Shown: positions 50,487-58,987, numbered from the stretch's first letter. The stretch is DNA of 64,000 nucleotides from Trabulsiella odontotermitis (GCF_030053895.1 NZ_CP125781.1:558001-622000), one strand, 5' to 3'. The notes: generated from the sequence alone by a model not told the origin. Numbers and translations: made by a program.

Positions 50487-51914
50487 TTATCTTGTGTTAT
50501 TCCATTCGATGGCGACGCGGATAGCCTCCCCCAGTTGCGCCACCACCCGTTGATGCTGTTCCGTGGGCGGCAGGCCGCAGTTCAGCCGCAGGCAGTTGCG
50601 GTATTTTCCGGAGGCGGAAAACAGCGAGCCGGGAGCGATCTGGATTTTCAGCCGGGCGAGTTGCTGACCGACGCAAACCATATCGACATGTTCTGGTAGC
50701 TCTACCCACAGCAGGAAACCGCCCTGCGGACGCGTCACGCAGATACCACAGGGAAAATATTGCCGCACCCAGCAGGTGTAGGTTTCCATATTCTGTTGGT
50801 AGATCTGACGCATCCGCCGCACATGGCGGTGATAGTGGCCCTCACGGATAAACGACGCCACCGCCATCTGAGTGGTGGGCACCGTGGTGCCGCTGGTGGC
50901 GTATTTCATGTGCAGCACCCGGTCGCGATAACGGCCCGGCACAATCCAGCCCACGCGCAACCCCGGGGCGATAGTTTTGGTGAAAGAGCTGCACAGCAAC
51001 ACGCGGCCGTCGATATCCCAGGATTTGATCGTTCTCGGACGCGGATACTCGCTCGCCAGCTCGCCGTAAATATCATCCTCGAAAATGGCGAGATCATGGC
51101 GCTGGGCGAGCGCCAGGATCGCGCGCTTGCGCTCGTCGGGCATGATAAAGCCCAGCGGGTTGTTGCAGTTGGGTACCAGGATCACCCCTTTGATCGGCCA
51201 CTGCTCCAGCGCCAGTTCCAGGGCTTCAATGCTGATCCCGGTTTGCGAATCGGTCGGAATTTCAATCGCTTTGATGTTAAAGCCGCGCAGCAGTTGCATG
51301 GTGCCGTAATAGCAGGGAGATTCGACGGCCACGATATCACCAGGCTTGCAGACGGAAAACAGCGCGATGGAGAGCGCCGCATGGCAGCCCTGGGTAATGA
51401 TAATGTCATCTGCGGTGGCTACAGTACCGCCATCAAGCATCAGGCGGGCGATCTGTTCGCGCAGGTCGCGGCGGCCAGCCAGTTCGTCGTAATTCAGAAT
51501 GTCGCCAGGATGATGCTGCACGATGCGGCTCATCTCGCGCCACAGCGGTTTCAGGCTCGACTGCGACACGTCCGGCGAACCGCCGCCAAACGCGGCCATA
51601 CTCTTGTCGCCACGTCCGTCGAGCAGCGTGAGCACCTGTTCCCATTGGGTGACGTCCACCGGGCGCTGTACCGGGCGCGACATGGCTGGTACTGGCGGCT
51701 GGGCCTTCCGCGGGGCAATGAAATAGCCGGAGCGCGGCTGCGGGGTGATAAGCTGTAAATCTTCCAGCTTCTGATAGGCCTGCTGTACGGTACTGATGCT
51801 GACGCCATGCTCCTGGCTCAGCGCCCGCACTGAGGGCAGTTTTTCCCCGTGGCGGTACAGCCCTTGTTCGATACGTTCGGCAAGCAGATTGGCCAGATGT
51901 TGATAGCGCGTCAT
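50487..51914 (-). CDS. yjiR: MocR/GntR-family regulator YjiR
   Basis: This transcriptional regulator fuses an N-terminal GntR-type winged HTH to an aminotransferase-like PLP domain. It has 475 residues from the ATG at 51914 (AAGGA six bases upstream). The HTH covers about residues 1-70 (LAERIEQGLYRHGEKLPSVR, then HGVSISTVQQAYQKLEDL). The PLP region includes NCNNPLGFIMPDERKRA, FEDDIYGELASEYPRP and the cofactor Lys in LLCSSFTKTIAPGLRVGW. It closely resembles E. coli YjiR, which is likewise divergent from yjiS. An array of ACAGAT boxes in the gap is the likely operator. The effector is unknown. Confidence 0.9.
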   Translation of the reverse strand: MTRYQHLANLLAERIEQGLYRHGEKLPSVRALSQEHGVSISTVQQAYQKLEDLQLITPQPRSGYFIAPRKAQPPVPAMSRPVQRPVDVTQWEQVLTLLDGRGDKSMAAFGGGSPDVSQSSLKPLWREMSRIVQHHPGDILNYDELAGRRDLREQIARLMLDGGTVATADDIIITQGCHAALSIALFSVCKPGDIVAVESPCYYGTMQLLRGFNIKAIEIPTDSQTGISIEALELALEQWPIKGVILVPNCNNPLGFIMPDERKRAILALAQRHDLAIFEDDIYGELASEYPRPRTIKSWDIDGRVLLCSSFTKTIAPGLRVGWIVPGRYRDRVLHMKYATSGTTVPTTQMAVASFIREGHYHRHVRRMRQIYQQNMETYTCWVRQYFPCGICVTRPQGGFLLWVELPEHVDMVCVGQQLARLKIQIAPGSLFSASGKYRNCLRLNCGLPPTEQHQRVVAQLGEAIRVAIEWNNTR

Positions 51915-51933
51915 GCTGTATCCTTCTTTCAAC

Positions 51934-52036
51934 CATACAGATAGATAAACCAGTACAGATCGAGCGAAAAAAAGCAGTTCAGATGCTGTTTTATACCATC
52001 TGTATGTTAAATAAAAGCGTATTCTGAATCTGTATC
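51934..52036. promoter_or_regulatory. ACAGAT box array between yjiR and yjiS
   Basis: Five related boxes lie between the divergent genes: CATACAGAT (51934-51942), CAGTACAGAT (51951-51960), CAGTTCAGAT (51975-51984), and in the opposite orientation ATCTGTATG (51998-52006) and ATCTGTATC (52028-52036). MocR regulators usually bind repeated sites of this kind beside their own gene. Binding by YjiR is inferred. Confidence 0.6.
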
Positions 52037-52092
52037 GTACACCCGCATTCCATGAAGATAGGGCCCTCACTCACAGAAACGAGAGGTGCATC

Positions 52093-52257
52093 ATGGAGTT
52101 TTATGAAAACCGGCCCAGGGCGCCGTTCTTAGGGTTGACGTTGATTGGAAAAGCGATCGCAAAATGGTGGCGGATCCACAAAACCCGCCGGGCGCTCGAC
52201 CGCCTGAGCGAAGCGCAGCTAAAAGATATCGGGATATCACGCCATGATATCAGCTAA
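52093..52257 (+). CDS. yjiS: Small DUF1127 protein YjiS
   Basis: This is a 54-residue basic protein. It begins MEFYENRPRAPFLG and ends with the DUF1127 motif RLSEAQLKDIGISRHDI. It has the same length and the same neighbour as E. coli YjiS. AGAGGT six bases before the ATG is a good ribosome site. DUF1127 proteins in other bacteria affect phosphate, RNA or stress physiology; nothing is known for this one. Its last 21 bases overlap the end of the convergent LysR gene, so the two 3' ends are antisense to each other. It is probably controlled by YjiR. Confidence 0.88.
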   Translation: MEFYENRPRAPFLGLTLIGKAIAKWWRIHKTRRALDRLSEAQLKDIGISRHDIS

Positions 52258-53163
52258 GGGCGCGTGCGGAATCACGCCGCGCTCCCTGACCAGCGCCACC
52301 AGCGCCCGCAGTCCGGGTGGGACGTGACGATGGCCGGGGTAATACAGGCGCAGCCCGCCGAAGGGCTGCGCCCATTCATCGAGCACGCTGACCAGTTCCC
52401 CGCTTGCCAGCTCATGCTGAATATACAGCTCCGGTAAAAACCCAATTCCCAGCCCGGCTTTTACCACCCGGATCGACGCATGTAGATCTGACGTGGCAAA
52501 GCGCGGTGGCACTGCCAGTTCATAGCGTTCCCCCCGCCGTTCCAGCTCCCAGCGGTAGATCCCGCCGTGCGACATGCGCATGCCGACGCCCTGATGATGC
52601 AGCAGATCGTCCGGCGTTTCCGGTGTGCCATAACGGGCAAAGTAATCCGGCGTGGCGACCACCCGCTGACGGAGATCCTGCGTCAGCGGGATGGCGATCA
52701 TATCCTGCGGCACGGATTCCGCGAGGCGGATCCCGGCGTCATAACCCTCTGCCACGATGTCGATCATTCGCGCCTCGCTGACGGTTTCAACGCGCATTTT
52801 CGGGTAACGGCGCATGTAGTCGATCAGCAACTCATCAAGGAACAGCGCGCCGATATTGTTCGGCACGTTCAGGCGCAGCGCCCCGGCCGGTTCGTCGTTA
52901 TCGCTGTGGATCTCTTCGCTCGCCTGGCGGATCTCCTGCAGGGCCGGGCCGATGCGCGCGACGAAACGCTGCCCGGCGTCGGTCAGCGCCACGCTGCGGG
53001 TTGTGCGATTAAACAACCGTGTCTGCAGACGGCTCTCCAGCCCGGCGATGGCATTACTGACCGCTGTGGCCGACATGCCCAGCTCCTGCGCTGCGCCGCG
53101 AAAACTGCCCCGGCGTACCACCGCCATTACCACTTCAAGCTCTGTCAGTCCTGAACGATGCAT
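52237..53163 (-). CDS. LysR-family transcriptional regulator
   Basis: This is a DNA-binding regulator of 308 residues from the ATG at 53163; a GTG one codon earlier is also possible. The N-terminal HTH is at about residues 18-40 (RGSFRGAAQELGMSATAVSNAIAGLE, followed by LFNRTTRSVALTDAG). An effector domain of the DsdA/AaeR type follows, from about residue 90 (GALRLNVPNNIGALFLDELL). It is divergent from the aldehyde dehydrogenase gene with 101 bases between, where a T-N11-A dyad lies, so it likely controls that gene. I do not recognise a named orthologue. Its 3' end overlaps yjiS by 21 bases. Confidence 0.88.
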   Translation of the reverse strand: MHRSGLTELEVVMAVVRRGSFRGAAQELGMSATAVSNAIAGLESRLQTRLFNRTTRSVALTDAGQRFVARIGPALQEIRQASEEIHSDNDEPAGALRLNVPNNIGALFLDELLIDYMRRYPKMRVETVSEARMIDIVAEGYDAGIRLAESVPQDMIAIPLTQDLRQRVVATPDYFARYGTPETPDDLLHHQGVGMRMSHGGIYRWELERRGERYELAVPPRFATSDLHASIRVVKAGLGIGFLPELYIQHELASGELVSVLDEWAQPFGGLRLYYPGHRHVPPGLRALVALVRERGVIPHAPLADIMA

Positions 53164-53209
53164 CACTATTATCCCGAAAATCGAAACACCGCTTGCAGCA
53201 TAGCGCGGA

Positions 53210-53224
53210 TTATCGCCACGATAA
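53210..53224. promoter_or_regulatory. LysR-type dyad between regulator and aldehyde dehydrogenase
   Basis: TTATCGCCACGATAA is a perfect 6-bp dyad with a 3-base centre and contains the T-N11-A pattern typical of LysR sites. It lies about 40 bases upstream of the aldehyde dehydrogenase ATG and 47 bases upstream of the LysR start. Confidence 0.5.
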
Positions 53225-53264
53225 AGCTGTGCCAGACTGATGCCATACAGCCTGAGGAGGCACT

Positions 53265-54683
53265 ATGCGTACTATCGAACAGATCTTTATCAACGGCGAA
53301 TTTGTCACCCCGCATGGCAGCGAATATTTTGATTTATACAACCCGGCCACCGCGCAGGTGACAGGCCGGGTGCGCCTCGCGGACGAACAGGACGCCAGAC
53401 GGGCGATTGCGGCTGCGAAAGCGGCGTTCCCGGCGTGGTCGAAAACCACAAAAGTGGAGCGCATTTCAGCGCTTGAACGCATGCACACCGCCGTGGTGGC
53501 GCATCACGATGAACTGCTGGAAGCGATTATTGACGAGTATGGCGCGCCCGCTTCACGCTCGTCGTGGATGGCAAGTTACCCGGCGGACGTGATCGCTCAG
53601 GCCATCGCCGCGCTGGAAGCGTTTGAATTCACCACTCAGGCCGGGATCGCCACGGTACAGATGACGCCGCTGGGCGTGGCCGGGCTTATCACGCCATGGA
53701 ACAGCGACGCCGGATTCATCTGTGGCAAGCTGGCGGCGACGCTGGCGGCAGGTTGCACGGCAGTGATCAAACCGAGCGAAATGAGCGCGCTGCAAACGCA
53801 GGTGATCACCAGAGCGTTAAGCGAAGCCGGGTTGCCGCCGGGGGTGTTTAACATCGTGACCGGACGGGGTGAAACGGTGGGCGAAGCTATCAGTCGCCAC
53901 CCTGATGTGGCGAAAATCTCGTTTACCGGCTCGACCAATACTGGCAAAGCGATCCTGCGTAACGCTGCGGAGAGCTTTAAACGCGTCACGCTGGAGCTGG
54001 GGGGTAAATCGCCGACCATCATTCTCGACGATGCCGAAGTAGCGCAGGCGGTGCCGCTGGCGATTGCCGCCGGGTTTATGAACAGCGGGCAGGCGTGCGT
54101 TGCCGGAACGCGGATCCTGGTGCCGCAGTCGCGTAAAGCCGAGTGTGAAACGGCGCTGGCGCAGGCCGTGACGGCGGTAAGATCCGGCGATCCGCGTGAT
54201 CCTGCAACCGACGTCGGGCCGATGGTCAGTGAAAAACAGTGGCAGCGCGTGCAAGGGTATATCCGCAAAGGGATCGACGAAGGCGCGCGGCTGTTGGCAG
54301 GGGGCGAAGGGCGACCGGCCGGGACGCAGGACGGCTGGTTTGTGCGCCCGACGCTGTTTACCGATGTGACCAATCAGATGACCATCGCCCGCGACGAAAT
54401 CTTTGGCCCGGTGTTGTCGGTGATTACCTACCGCGATGAGGCTGAGGCGATCGCCATCGCCAATGACACCCATTATGGCCTGAGTGCGCTGGTGCTGGGC
54501 GGCGACGCGGCGCGGGCACTGAAGGTGGCGCAGCAGATTGAATCCGGTCGCGTGCTGATCAATACCCTCGCTCATGAACCGAAAGCGCCGTTCGGTGGCT
54601 TTAAGCACTCCGGCGTCGGTCGCGAAATGGGCGAATGGGGCATCGGCGCTTTTATGGAGCCGAAAGCGCTGGTAAGTGCGTAA
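53265..54683 (+). CDS. NAD(P)-dependent aldehyde dehydrogenase
   Basis: This soluble enzyme oxidises an aldehyde to its acid. It has 472 residues. The nucleophile is Cys278 in NSGQACVAGTR, and the general-base Glu is Glu244 in VTLELGGKSP. The cofactor fold includes TPWNSDAGF, KPSEMSALQTQ and FTGSTNTGKAI. The C-terminal substrate region is KAPFGGFKHSGVGREMGEWG. GAGGAGG just before the ATG is a strong ribosome site. It resembles broad-substrate dehydrogenases, and the natural aldehyde cannot be deduced. It faces a LysR regulator and converges with a MocR gene one base away. Confidence 0.9.
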   Translation: MRTIEQIFINGEFVTPHGSEYFDLYNPATAQVTGRVRLADEQDARRAIAAAKAAFPAWSKTTKVERISALERMHTAVVAHHDELLEAIIDEYGAPASRSSWMASYPADVIAQAIAALEAFEFTTQAGIATVQMTPLGVAGLITPWNSDAGFICGKLAATLAAGCTAVIKPSEMSALQTQVITRALSEAGLPPGVFNIVTGRGETVGEAISRHPDVAKISFTGSTNTGKAILRNAAESFKRVTLELGGKSPTIILDDAEVAQAVPLAIAAGFMNSGQACVAGTRILVPQSRKAECETALAQAVTAVRSGDPRDPATDVGPMVSEKQWQRVQGYIRKGIDEGARLLAGGEGRPAGTQDGWFVRPTLFTDVTNQMTIARDEIFGPVLSVITYRDEAEAIAIANDTHYGLSALVLGGDAARALKVAQQIESGRVLINTLAHEPKAPFGGFKHSGVGREMGEWGIGAFMEPKALVSA

Positions 54684-54684
54684 A

Positions 54685-56088
54685 TCAGTCGGCGCTCGCC
54701 TGCAACAACGCCAGCGTCTGCGCTTTGGCTTGTTGCAGCTGGGCGCAGGCTTCTTCGTAAGAGCGAATATTGTTGTAGCCAATCATCAGCCCGTAACGTT
54801 TGCTGGTGCCACAGTACCAGTCGGAGAGCGCGTTGACGTGCAACTGGTATTGCTGCCAGCACGTCACAATGTCCTGATCGCAGGTGCCTTTACTGAGAAA
54901 CGCCACAATGTTCATCCCGCCGTCATTTTGCTCGGTATAAAACAGATCGCCATACACCGCCTGCAACGCGGCGATCATCCATTCACGCCGCGTCTGATAC
55001 AGCGCACGCATCTTTTTCAGATGCCGGAAAAAGTGGCCTTCGTTGAGAAACGCGGTAAGGATTTTTTGCATCAGCACCGGTTGGCCGCTGGTGAGGATTT
55101 CCGCGCTGTGAATAAAGGCCGGAATGGTGCTGGCGGGCATCACCACGTAGCCAATGCGCACCGACGGCATAATGGTTTTGCTGAAGGAGCCGATGAAAAT
55201 CACCCGGTCGTGCTGGTCGAGACTTTTCAGCGACGGCAGTACTTTGCGGGTGTAGTGAAACTCGCCATCGTAATCATCTTCAATGATCCACGCGTCGTTT
55301 TGCGCGGCCCAGTCGAGCAACTGCTGTTTGCGCGGCAACGACAGGGTGACTGCCAGTGGACTCTGGTGCGACGGGGTGACGACGGCAAAGCGGGCGTCGT
55401 GGTGATGGCGCAACAGGTAGTCGGTGTCAATGCCCTGTCTGTCCACCGGAACGGGGTAGAGGCGCGGCGCAATGCGTTTCAGAAACTGCTGACCCATAAA
55501 ATAACCCGGATCTTCAAACAGCACTTTGTCATTGCGGCTGGCGAGGGTATCGAAAATCAGACGCAGACTGCCGATATAGCCGCTGGTGATCAGCACCTGT
55601 TCGGCGGTGCAGGAGAGCCCGCGGGAAATATTCAGATAACTGGCGATGGCCTGACGCAGCGGATACCAGCCCGGTACCGGTGGGTTGAGCATCTCATCCG
55701 GTCGCATCGCCCGTACCGCCTGTCCTGCCAGCAACAGCCATTTTTTGTAGGGAAAACTGTCCAGCGCCGGAATGCCGGGGCGCAAAAAGCCGGAACGTCG
55801 GCGCAGGTTGGCGGGGGATTCCTGTGAGACGCCCGGCGTTTGCTCCGTGGGCGAGTGAGGCGTCAGTGGAATTTTTAAGTCGGGGTTCACCCGTGTGCCG
55901 CGCGCACCCTGGCTCACGAGATAACCTTCGCCGACGAGAATGGCGTAGGCCGTTTCCACGGTTTTGCGCGCCACCTTAAGCTCTTCCGCCAGCACGCGAA
56001 TGGCAGGGACTTTGTCGCCGGGCTTCAGTACGCCGCGCGTAATGTTGTCGCGGTAGCGGTGATAAATGTCCTGAAACCCTGGTTTCAT
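54685..56088 (-). CDS. MocR/GntR-family regulator
   Basis: This is a second MocR-type regulator of 467 residues with an N-terminal GntR winged HTH (RDNITRGVLKPGDKVPAIRVLAEEL, VARKTVETAYAILVGEGYL) and a PLP-binding aminotransferase-like domain. The PLP site shows VVTPSHQSPLAVTLSLPRK, IIEDDYDGEFHY and the cofactor Lys in FIGSFSKTIMPSVRIGYV. It is closer to the PdxR/GabR branch than to YjiR. It is divergent from the AhpD-like gene with an extended inverted repeat between, so it probably controls that gene and itself. I do not recognise a named orthologue. Confidence 0.88.
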   Translation of the reverse strand: MKPGFQDIYHRYRDNITRGVLKPGDKVPAIRVLAEELKVARKTVETAYAILVGEGYLVSQGARGTRVNPDLKIPLTPHSPTEQTPGVSQESPANLRRRSGFLRPGIPALDSFPYKKWLLLAGQAVRAMRPDEMLNPPVPGWYPLRQAIASYLNISRGLSCTAEQVLITSGYIGSLRLIFDTLASRNDKVLFEDPGYFMGQQFLKRIAPRLYPVPVDRQGIDTDYLLRHHHDARFAVVTPSHQSPLAVTLSLPRKQQLLDWAAQNDAWIIEDDYDGEFHYTRKVLPSLKSLDQHDRVIFIGSFSKTIMPSVRIGYVVMPASTIPAFIHSAEILTSGQPVLMQKILTAFLNEGHFFRHLKKMRALYQTRREWMIAALQAVYGDLFYTEQNDGGMNIVAFLSKGTCDQDIVTCWQQYQLHVNALSDWYCGTSKRYGLMIGYNNIRSYEEACAQLQQAKAQTLALLQASAD

Positions 56089-56094
56089 GTCCTA

Positions 56095-56182
56095 CCTCAT
56101 TTTGCAGGTTTTGTACCTTTTTACTATGTCATCAACGGCGTACATTTACCCCATTGAATTTCACCTGCCGCACAAAATGAGG
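56095..56182. promoter_or_regulatory. Long inverted repeat between MocR gene and AhpD-like gene
   Basis: CCTCATTTTG (56095-56104) is the exact reverse complement of CAAAATGAGG (56173-56182). The adjoining CAGGT (56105-56109) pairs with ACCTG (56163-56167). The arms flank the whole intergenic promoter region and lie against each start codon, where a bound regulator could bring both ends together. A MocR operator is the likely meaning. Confidence 0.55.
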
Positions 56183-56189
56183 AAAGTCT

Positions 56190-56669
56190 ATGAGCACCCG
56201 CGTAAACCATTTCAACGCCACACCCGTGCTGGTTAAATCGCTGTCAGAACTGAGCATGGCGACGGGGAACGTTTCTGTCGCGCCGACGTTGAAACACCTG
56301 ATCGACATTCGCGTTTCGCAACTGAATGGCTGTGCTTTCTGTCTGGATATGCACGTTAAAGAGGCGAAAATCGACGGCGAGCGTGAACTACGGATCCACC
56401 ATCTGCCAGTCTGGCGTGAGTCGCCGCTGTTCAGTGCCCGTGAAAAAGCGGCGCTCGCCTTTGCTGAAGCGCTGACGCGCATCAACGAGCATGGGGTGAG
56501 CGACGCGCTGTATCGCAACCTGACGGAGCATTTTTCAGAAACCGAGATTGCTGAACTGAATTTCATGATTGCGGTGATCAACACCTGGAACCGCCTGCAA
56601 ATCACGGCGCGTGCAGTACCGGGTTCGATGGATGCGGCGTTCGGACTGACGAAAGCCGATCTGGCCTGA
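56190..56669 (+). CDS. AhpD-like carboxymuconolactone-decarboxylase family protein
   Basis: This is a small all-helical protein of 159 residues with the alkylhydroperoxidase-type redox motif Cys48-x2-Cys51-x3-His55 (LNGCAFCLDMH). A typical proton-relay acidic helix follows (REKAALAFAEALTRI). Proteins with this exact motif usually act in peroxide or other oxidant defence and keep an N-terminal region as here (FNATPVLVKSLSELS). Specific substrates are unknown. AGGAAAG precedes the ATG. It is divergent from a MocR regulator and convergent with hpaC, with a terminator hairpin between. Confidence 0.88.
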   Translation: MSTRVNHFNATPVLVKSLSELSMATGNVSVAPTLKHLIDIRVSQLNGCAFCLDMHVKEAKIDGERELRIHHLPVWRESPLFSAREKAALAFAEALTRINEHGVSDALYRNLTEHFSETEIAELNFMIAVINTWNRLQITARAVPGSMDAAFGLTKADLA

Positions 56670-56677
56670 GGCGAGCA

Positions 56678-56703
56678 TGCCCGGCAACAGCGACTGCCGG
56701 GCA
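56678..56703. terminator. Bidirectional hairpin between AhpD-like gene and hpaC
   Basis: A 9-bp perfect stem (TGCCCGGCA / TGCCGGGCA) with an 8-base loop lies between the converging genes, 9 bases after the AhpD-like stop and 9 before the end of hpaC. The T runs on either side are short. Confidence 0.65.
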
Positions 56704-56711
56704 CTTTCAGA

Positions 56712-57227
56712 TTATACGGCGGCTTCCAGCGCCAGCATTACCGGGTGGAAACGGCGCTTAAAGTAAATCAGCCCGTGACCTTCCTCGCCGCGTAAAATGA
56801 TGTTCTTAATCTCCACCAGATAAACCAGATGGGTGCCGATGGTCTGCACCTGGCTGATTTTCCCTTCGAGACTGGCCAGTGCCCCTTTCAGCACCGGCTG
56901 CGCCAGCAAACCTTTTTGCCAGCAGCCGAGCTTGAAGCGCTCTTCCATCGCCATGCCAGTCATGCCGGCAAAATGACGTGCCATCAGCTCCTGCTCATGG
57001 TTCAGCACATTGACGCACAGTGTGCCGTTGCCCTGAAATACCGGGTTCATGGCGCTGTTGGCGTTAATGCAGACCATCAGCGAAGGCGGCGTGTCGGTCA
57101 CCGAACAGACAGCCGTGGCGGTGATCCCGCAGCAACCGGCCTCGCCTTCGGTGGTGATGATGTTCACCGCTGCCGACAGGCTGGCCATCGCGTCACGAAA
57201 ACGCAGTCGTTGTTCATCCTGGTGCAT
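56712..57227 (-). CDS. hpaC: 4-hydroxyphenylacetate 3-monooxygenase, flavin reductase component
   Basis: This NADH:flavin reductase supplies reduced FAD to HpaB. It has 171 residues (E. coli HpaC 170) and is nearly identical as recalled. The family signature is in MASLSAAVNIITTEGEAG and GITATAVCSVTDTPPSLMVCIN. The NADH and flavin region is LCVNVLNHEQELMARHFAG, with a C-terminal GLIYFKRRFHPV. It follows hpaB by 12 bases. The usual neighbouring genes for ring cleavage (hpaDEFGHI), transport (hpaX) and regulation (hpaA) are absent from the window. Confidence 0.96.
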   Translation of the reverse strand: MHQDEQRLRFRDAMASLSAAVNIITTEGEAGCCGITATAVCSVTDTPPSLMVCINANSAMNPVFQGNGTLCVNVLNHEQELMARHFAGMTGMAMEERFKLGCWQKGLLAQPVLKGALASLEGKISQVQTIGTHLVYLVEIKNIILRGEEGHGLIYFKRRFHPVMLALEAAV

Positions 57228-57239
57228 CTCTACCTCCCG

Positions 57240-58802
57240 CTACTTGAGCAGCTTATCCAGCATGTTGATATCGGTGTTGTTGTGCAGATGCGGTACCGTC
57301 CAGCCGTTCTGGTCGTACTCAGACAGGCAGCGGTCCACCATCGCCATCATCTTGTCCATGTTGCCGGAGCTCTGCGCCTGGCGCAGACATTGCAAACGGA
57401 TTTCGTCCTGGCTGCCGGAGTAGTTAATTTCATACAGCTCGTGGCGGCCGCCGAACTCGCTGCCGATGGCGTCCCACATCAGTTTGAGGATCTTGATGCG
57501 CTCGACGTGATCCATGCCGTTCGAGCCACGCACGTATTTCGCCAGATACTGGTCGATCTGCGGATTGTTCAGATCACGGGCGCTGGACGGCAGGTAGATG
57601 AGACCGCTGGTGACGTTACGTTCAATGATGTTTTTGATTTTGGCGTAGGCCATCGGCGCCATCACGCGGTAGGTCTGCAACGCGGCGTGATCCGGCAGCC
57701 AGGCGCCGTTCACCCACGGCGTCGCTTCTGCGCACATCGAGTCGCTCAACGCCCAGAACATGTTGCGCCACGCCACCACTTCGCCGAGATCCGCCTGCAC
57801 GCCGCGGAACTCCAGGGTGCCGGTGCATTCGAGGGATTTTTTCAGCAACGCGGTGATGAAATCGAGTTTAACCGCCAGACGCACGCAGGCCTGCAACGGG
57901 TACATACGGGCAAAACCGCCTTCCATCGTCCAGCGACGGCAGCGATCAAAATCGCGGTAGATCAGCACGTTTTCCCACGGGATCAGCACATTATCCATCA
58001 CCAGGATCGCATCGTTTTCATCGAAACGGCTGGAGAGTGGATAATCAAACGGCGATCCGGTCGCGCCTGCCACCATTTCATACGAGGCGCGGGAGATGAG
58101 TTTCACGCCGTCGGCATCCATCGGCGCCACGAACATCAGCGCGAAATCCGGATCTTCCCCCATCACCTGCGCGGAGCCGAAGCCGATCATGTTGTAGTGC
58201 GTCAGCGCCGAGTTGGTCGCCACCACTTTCGCCCCGCTGACGATGATCCCGGCATCAGTTTCTTTCTCCAGTTTGACGTACACGTCTTTTACTTCGTCGG
58301 CAGGTTTATGGCGATCAATCGGCGGGTTAACGATGGCATGGTTGAAGTACAGGCCGGTTTCCTGAATGCGGCTGTACCAGTGGCGGGCGTTCTGCTCGAA
58401 CTGGCCGTAGAACGCCGGGTTGGCGCCGAGCGCACAGCCGAACGCGGCTTTGTAATCCGGCGTGCGGCCCATCCAGCCGTAGCTCAGGCGTGACCATTCG
58501 GCGATGGCGTCGCGCTGCTGGCGCAGGTCATCAGCACTTTTCGCTACGCGGAAGAATTTATGGGTGTAGCCGCCGCTGCCGGTGTCGGTGTTCCAGCACA
58601 GGGTGTCCTGAAGGGCTGGCGTGTGCAGCGCATCGTACAACTGCGCCACCGAGGCGGCGGCGTTGCGGAAGGCCGGGTGCGTCGTCACGTCTTTCACGCG
58701 TTCGCCGTAAATGTAGATTTCACGCCCGTCCTGCAGGCTCTTCAGATACTCTTCTCCATTTAACGGACGCTTTGCGTCGGCGCGGAATGCTTCAGGTTTC
58801 AT
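57240..58802 (-). CDS. hpaB: 4-hydroxyphenylacetate 3-monooxygenase, oxygenase component
   Basis: This is the FADH2-using oxygenase that ortho-hydroxylates 4-hydroxyphenylacetate and many other phenols to catechols. It has 520 residues, the same as E. coli HpaB. Motifs include the N-terminal MKPEAFRADAKRPLNGEEYLK, the flavin and substrate region NHAIVNPPIDRH, GAKVVATNSALTHYNM, the segment RASYEMVAGATGSPFDYPLSSRF and the C-terminal DQYLAKYVRGSNGMDHVERIK. GAGG lies just before the ATG. With only hpaC beside it, the pair may hydroxylate phenolics for purposes other than growth on 4-hydroxyphenylacetate, unless the rest lies elsewhere. Confidence 0.96.
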   Translation of the reverse strand: MKPEAFRADAKRPLNGEEYLKSLQDGREIYIYGERVKDVTTHPAFRNAAASVAQLYDALHTPALQDTLCWNTDTGSGGYTHKFFRVAKSADDLRQQRDAIAEWSRLSYGWMGRTPDYKAAFGCALGANPAFYGQFEQNARHWYSRIQETGLYFNHAIVNPPIDRHKPADEVKDVYVKLEKETDAGIIVSGAKVVATNSALTHYNMIGFGSAQVMGEDPDFALMFVAPMDADGVKLISRASYEMVAGATGSPFDYPLSSRFDENDAILVMDNVLIPWENVLIYRDFDRCRRWTMEGGFARMYPLQACVRLAVKLDFITALLKKSLECTGTLEFRGVQADLGEVVAWRNMFWALSDSMCAEATPWVNGAWLPDHAALQTYRVMAPMAYAKIKNIIERNVTSGLIYLPSSARDLNNPQIDQYLAKYVRGSNGMDHVERIKILKLMWDAIGSEFGGRHELYEINYSGSQDEIRLQCLRQAQSSGNMDKMMAMVDRCLSEYDQNGWTVPHLHNNTDINMLDKLLK

Positions 58803-58954
58803 AGGGACCTCTTCACGATGATCGGAATAATTGTTAATTTTATGTTTTGTTTTTGTTGTTTAATTGAAGCGTCTGGATGGAAGTTCGTGAAGAGACTTTT
58901 GGGTCAACGGCGGGTACTTTTCAGGCGCGGCGTCAGACTGTGATCTGTACCAAT

Positions 58955-58987
58955 AAAAAACGGGTGGCGCCGGAGCAACCACCCGTT
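58955..58987 (-). terminator. Rho-independent terminator after patA
   Basis: On the minus strand a 9-bp stem (AACGGGTGG / CCACCCGTT) is followed by a run of six Ts, about 24 bases after the patA stop. It is a classical terminator and insulates hpaB from patA. Confidence 0.9.

Noticed and set aside
54676..55827. A 383-codon frame antisense to the second MocR gene
   Set aside because: It is a shadow frame; the minus-strand gene has intact HTH and PLP motifs.
56829..58493. A 554-codon frame antisense to hpaC/hpaB
   Set aside because: It is the shadow of GC-rich codons in genes with clear homologues; the product is rich in His, Arg and Val with no domain.
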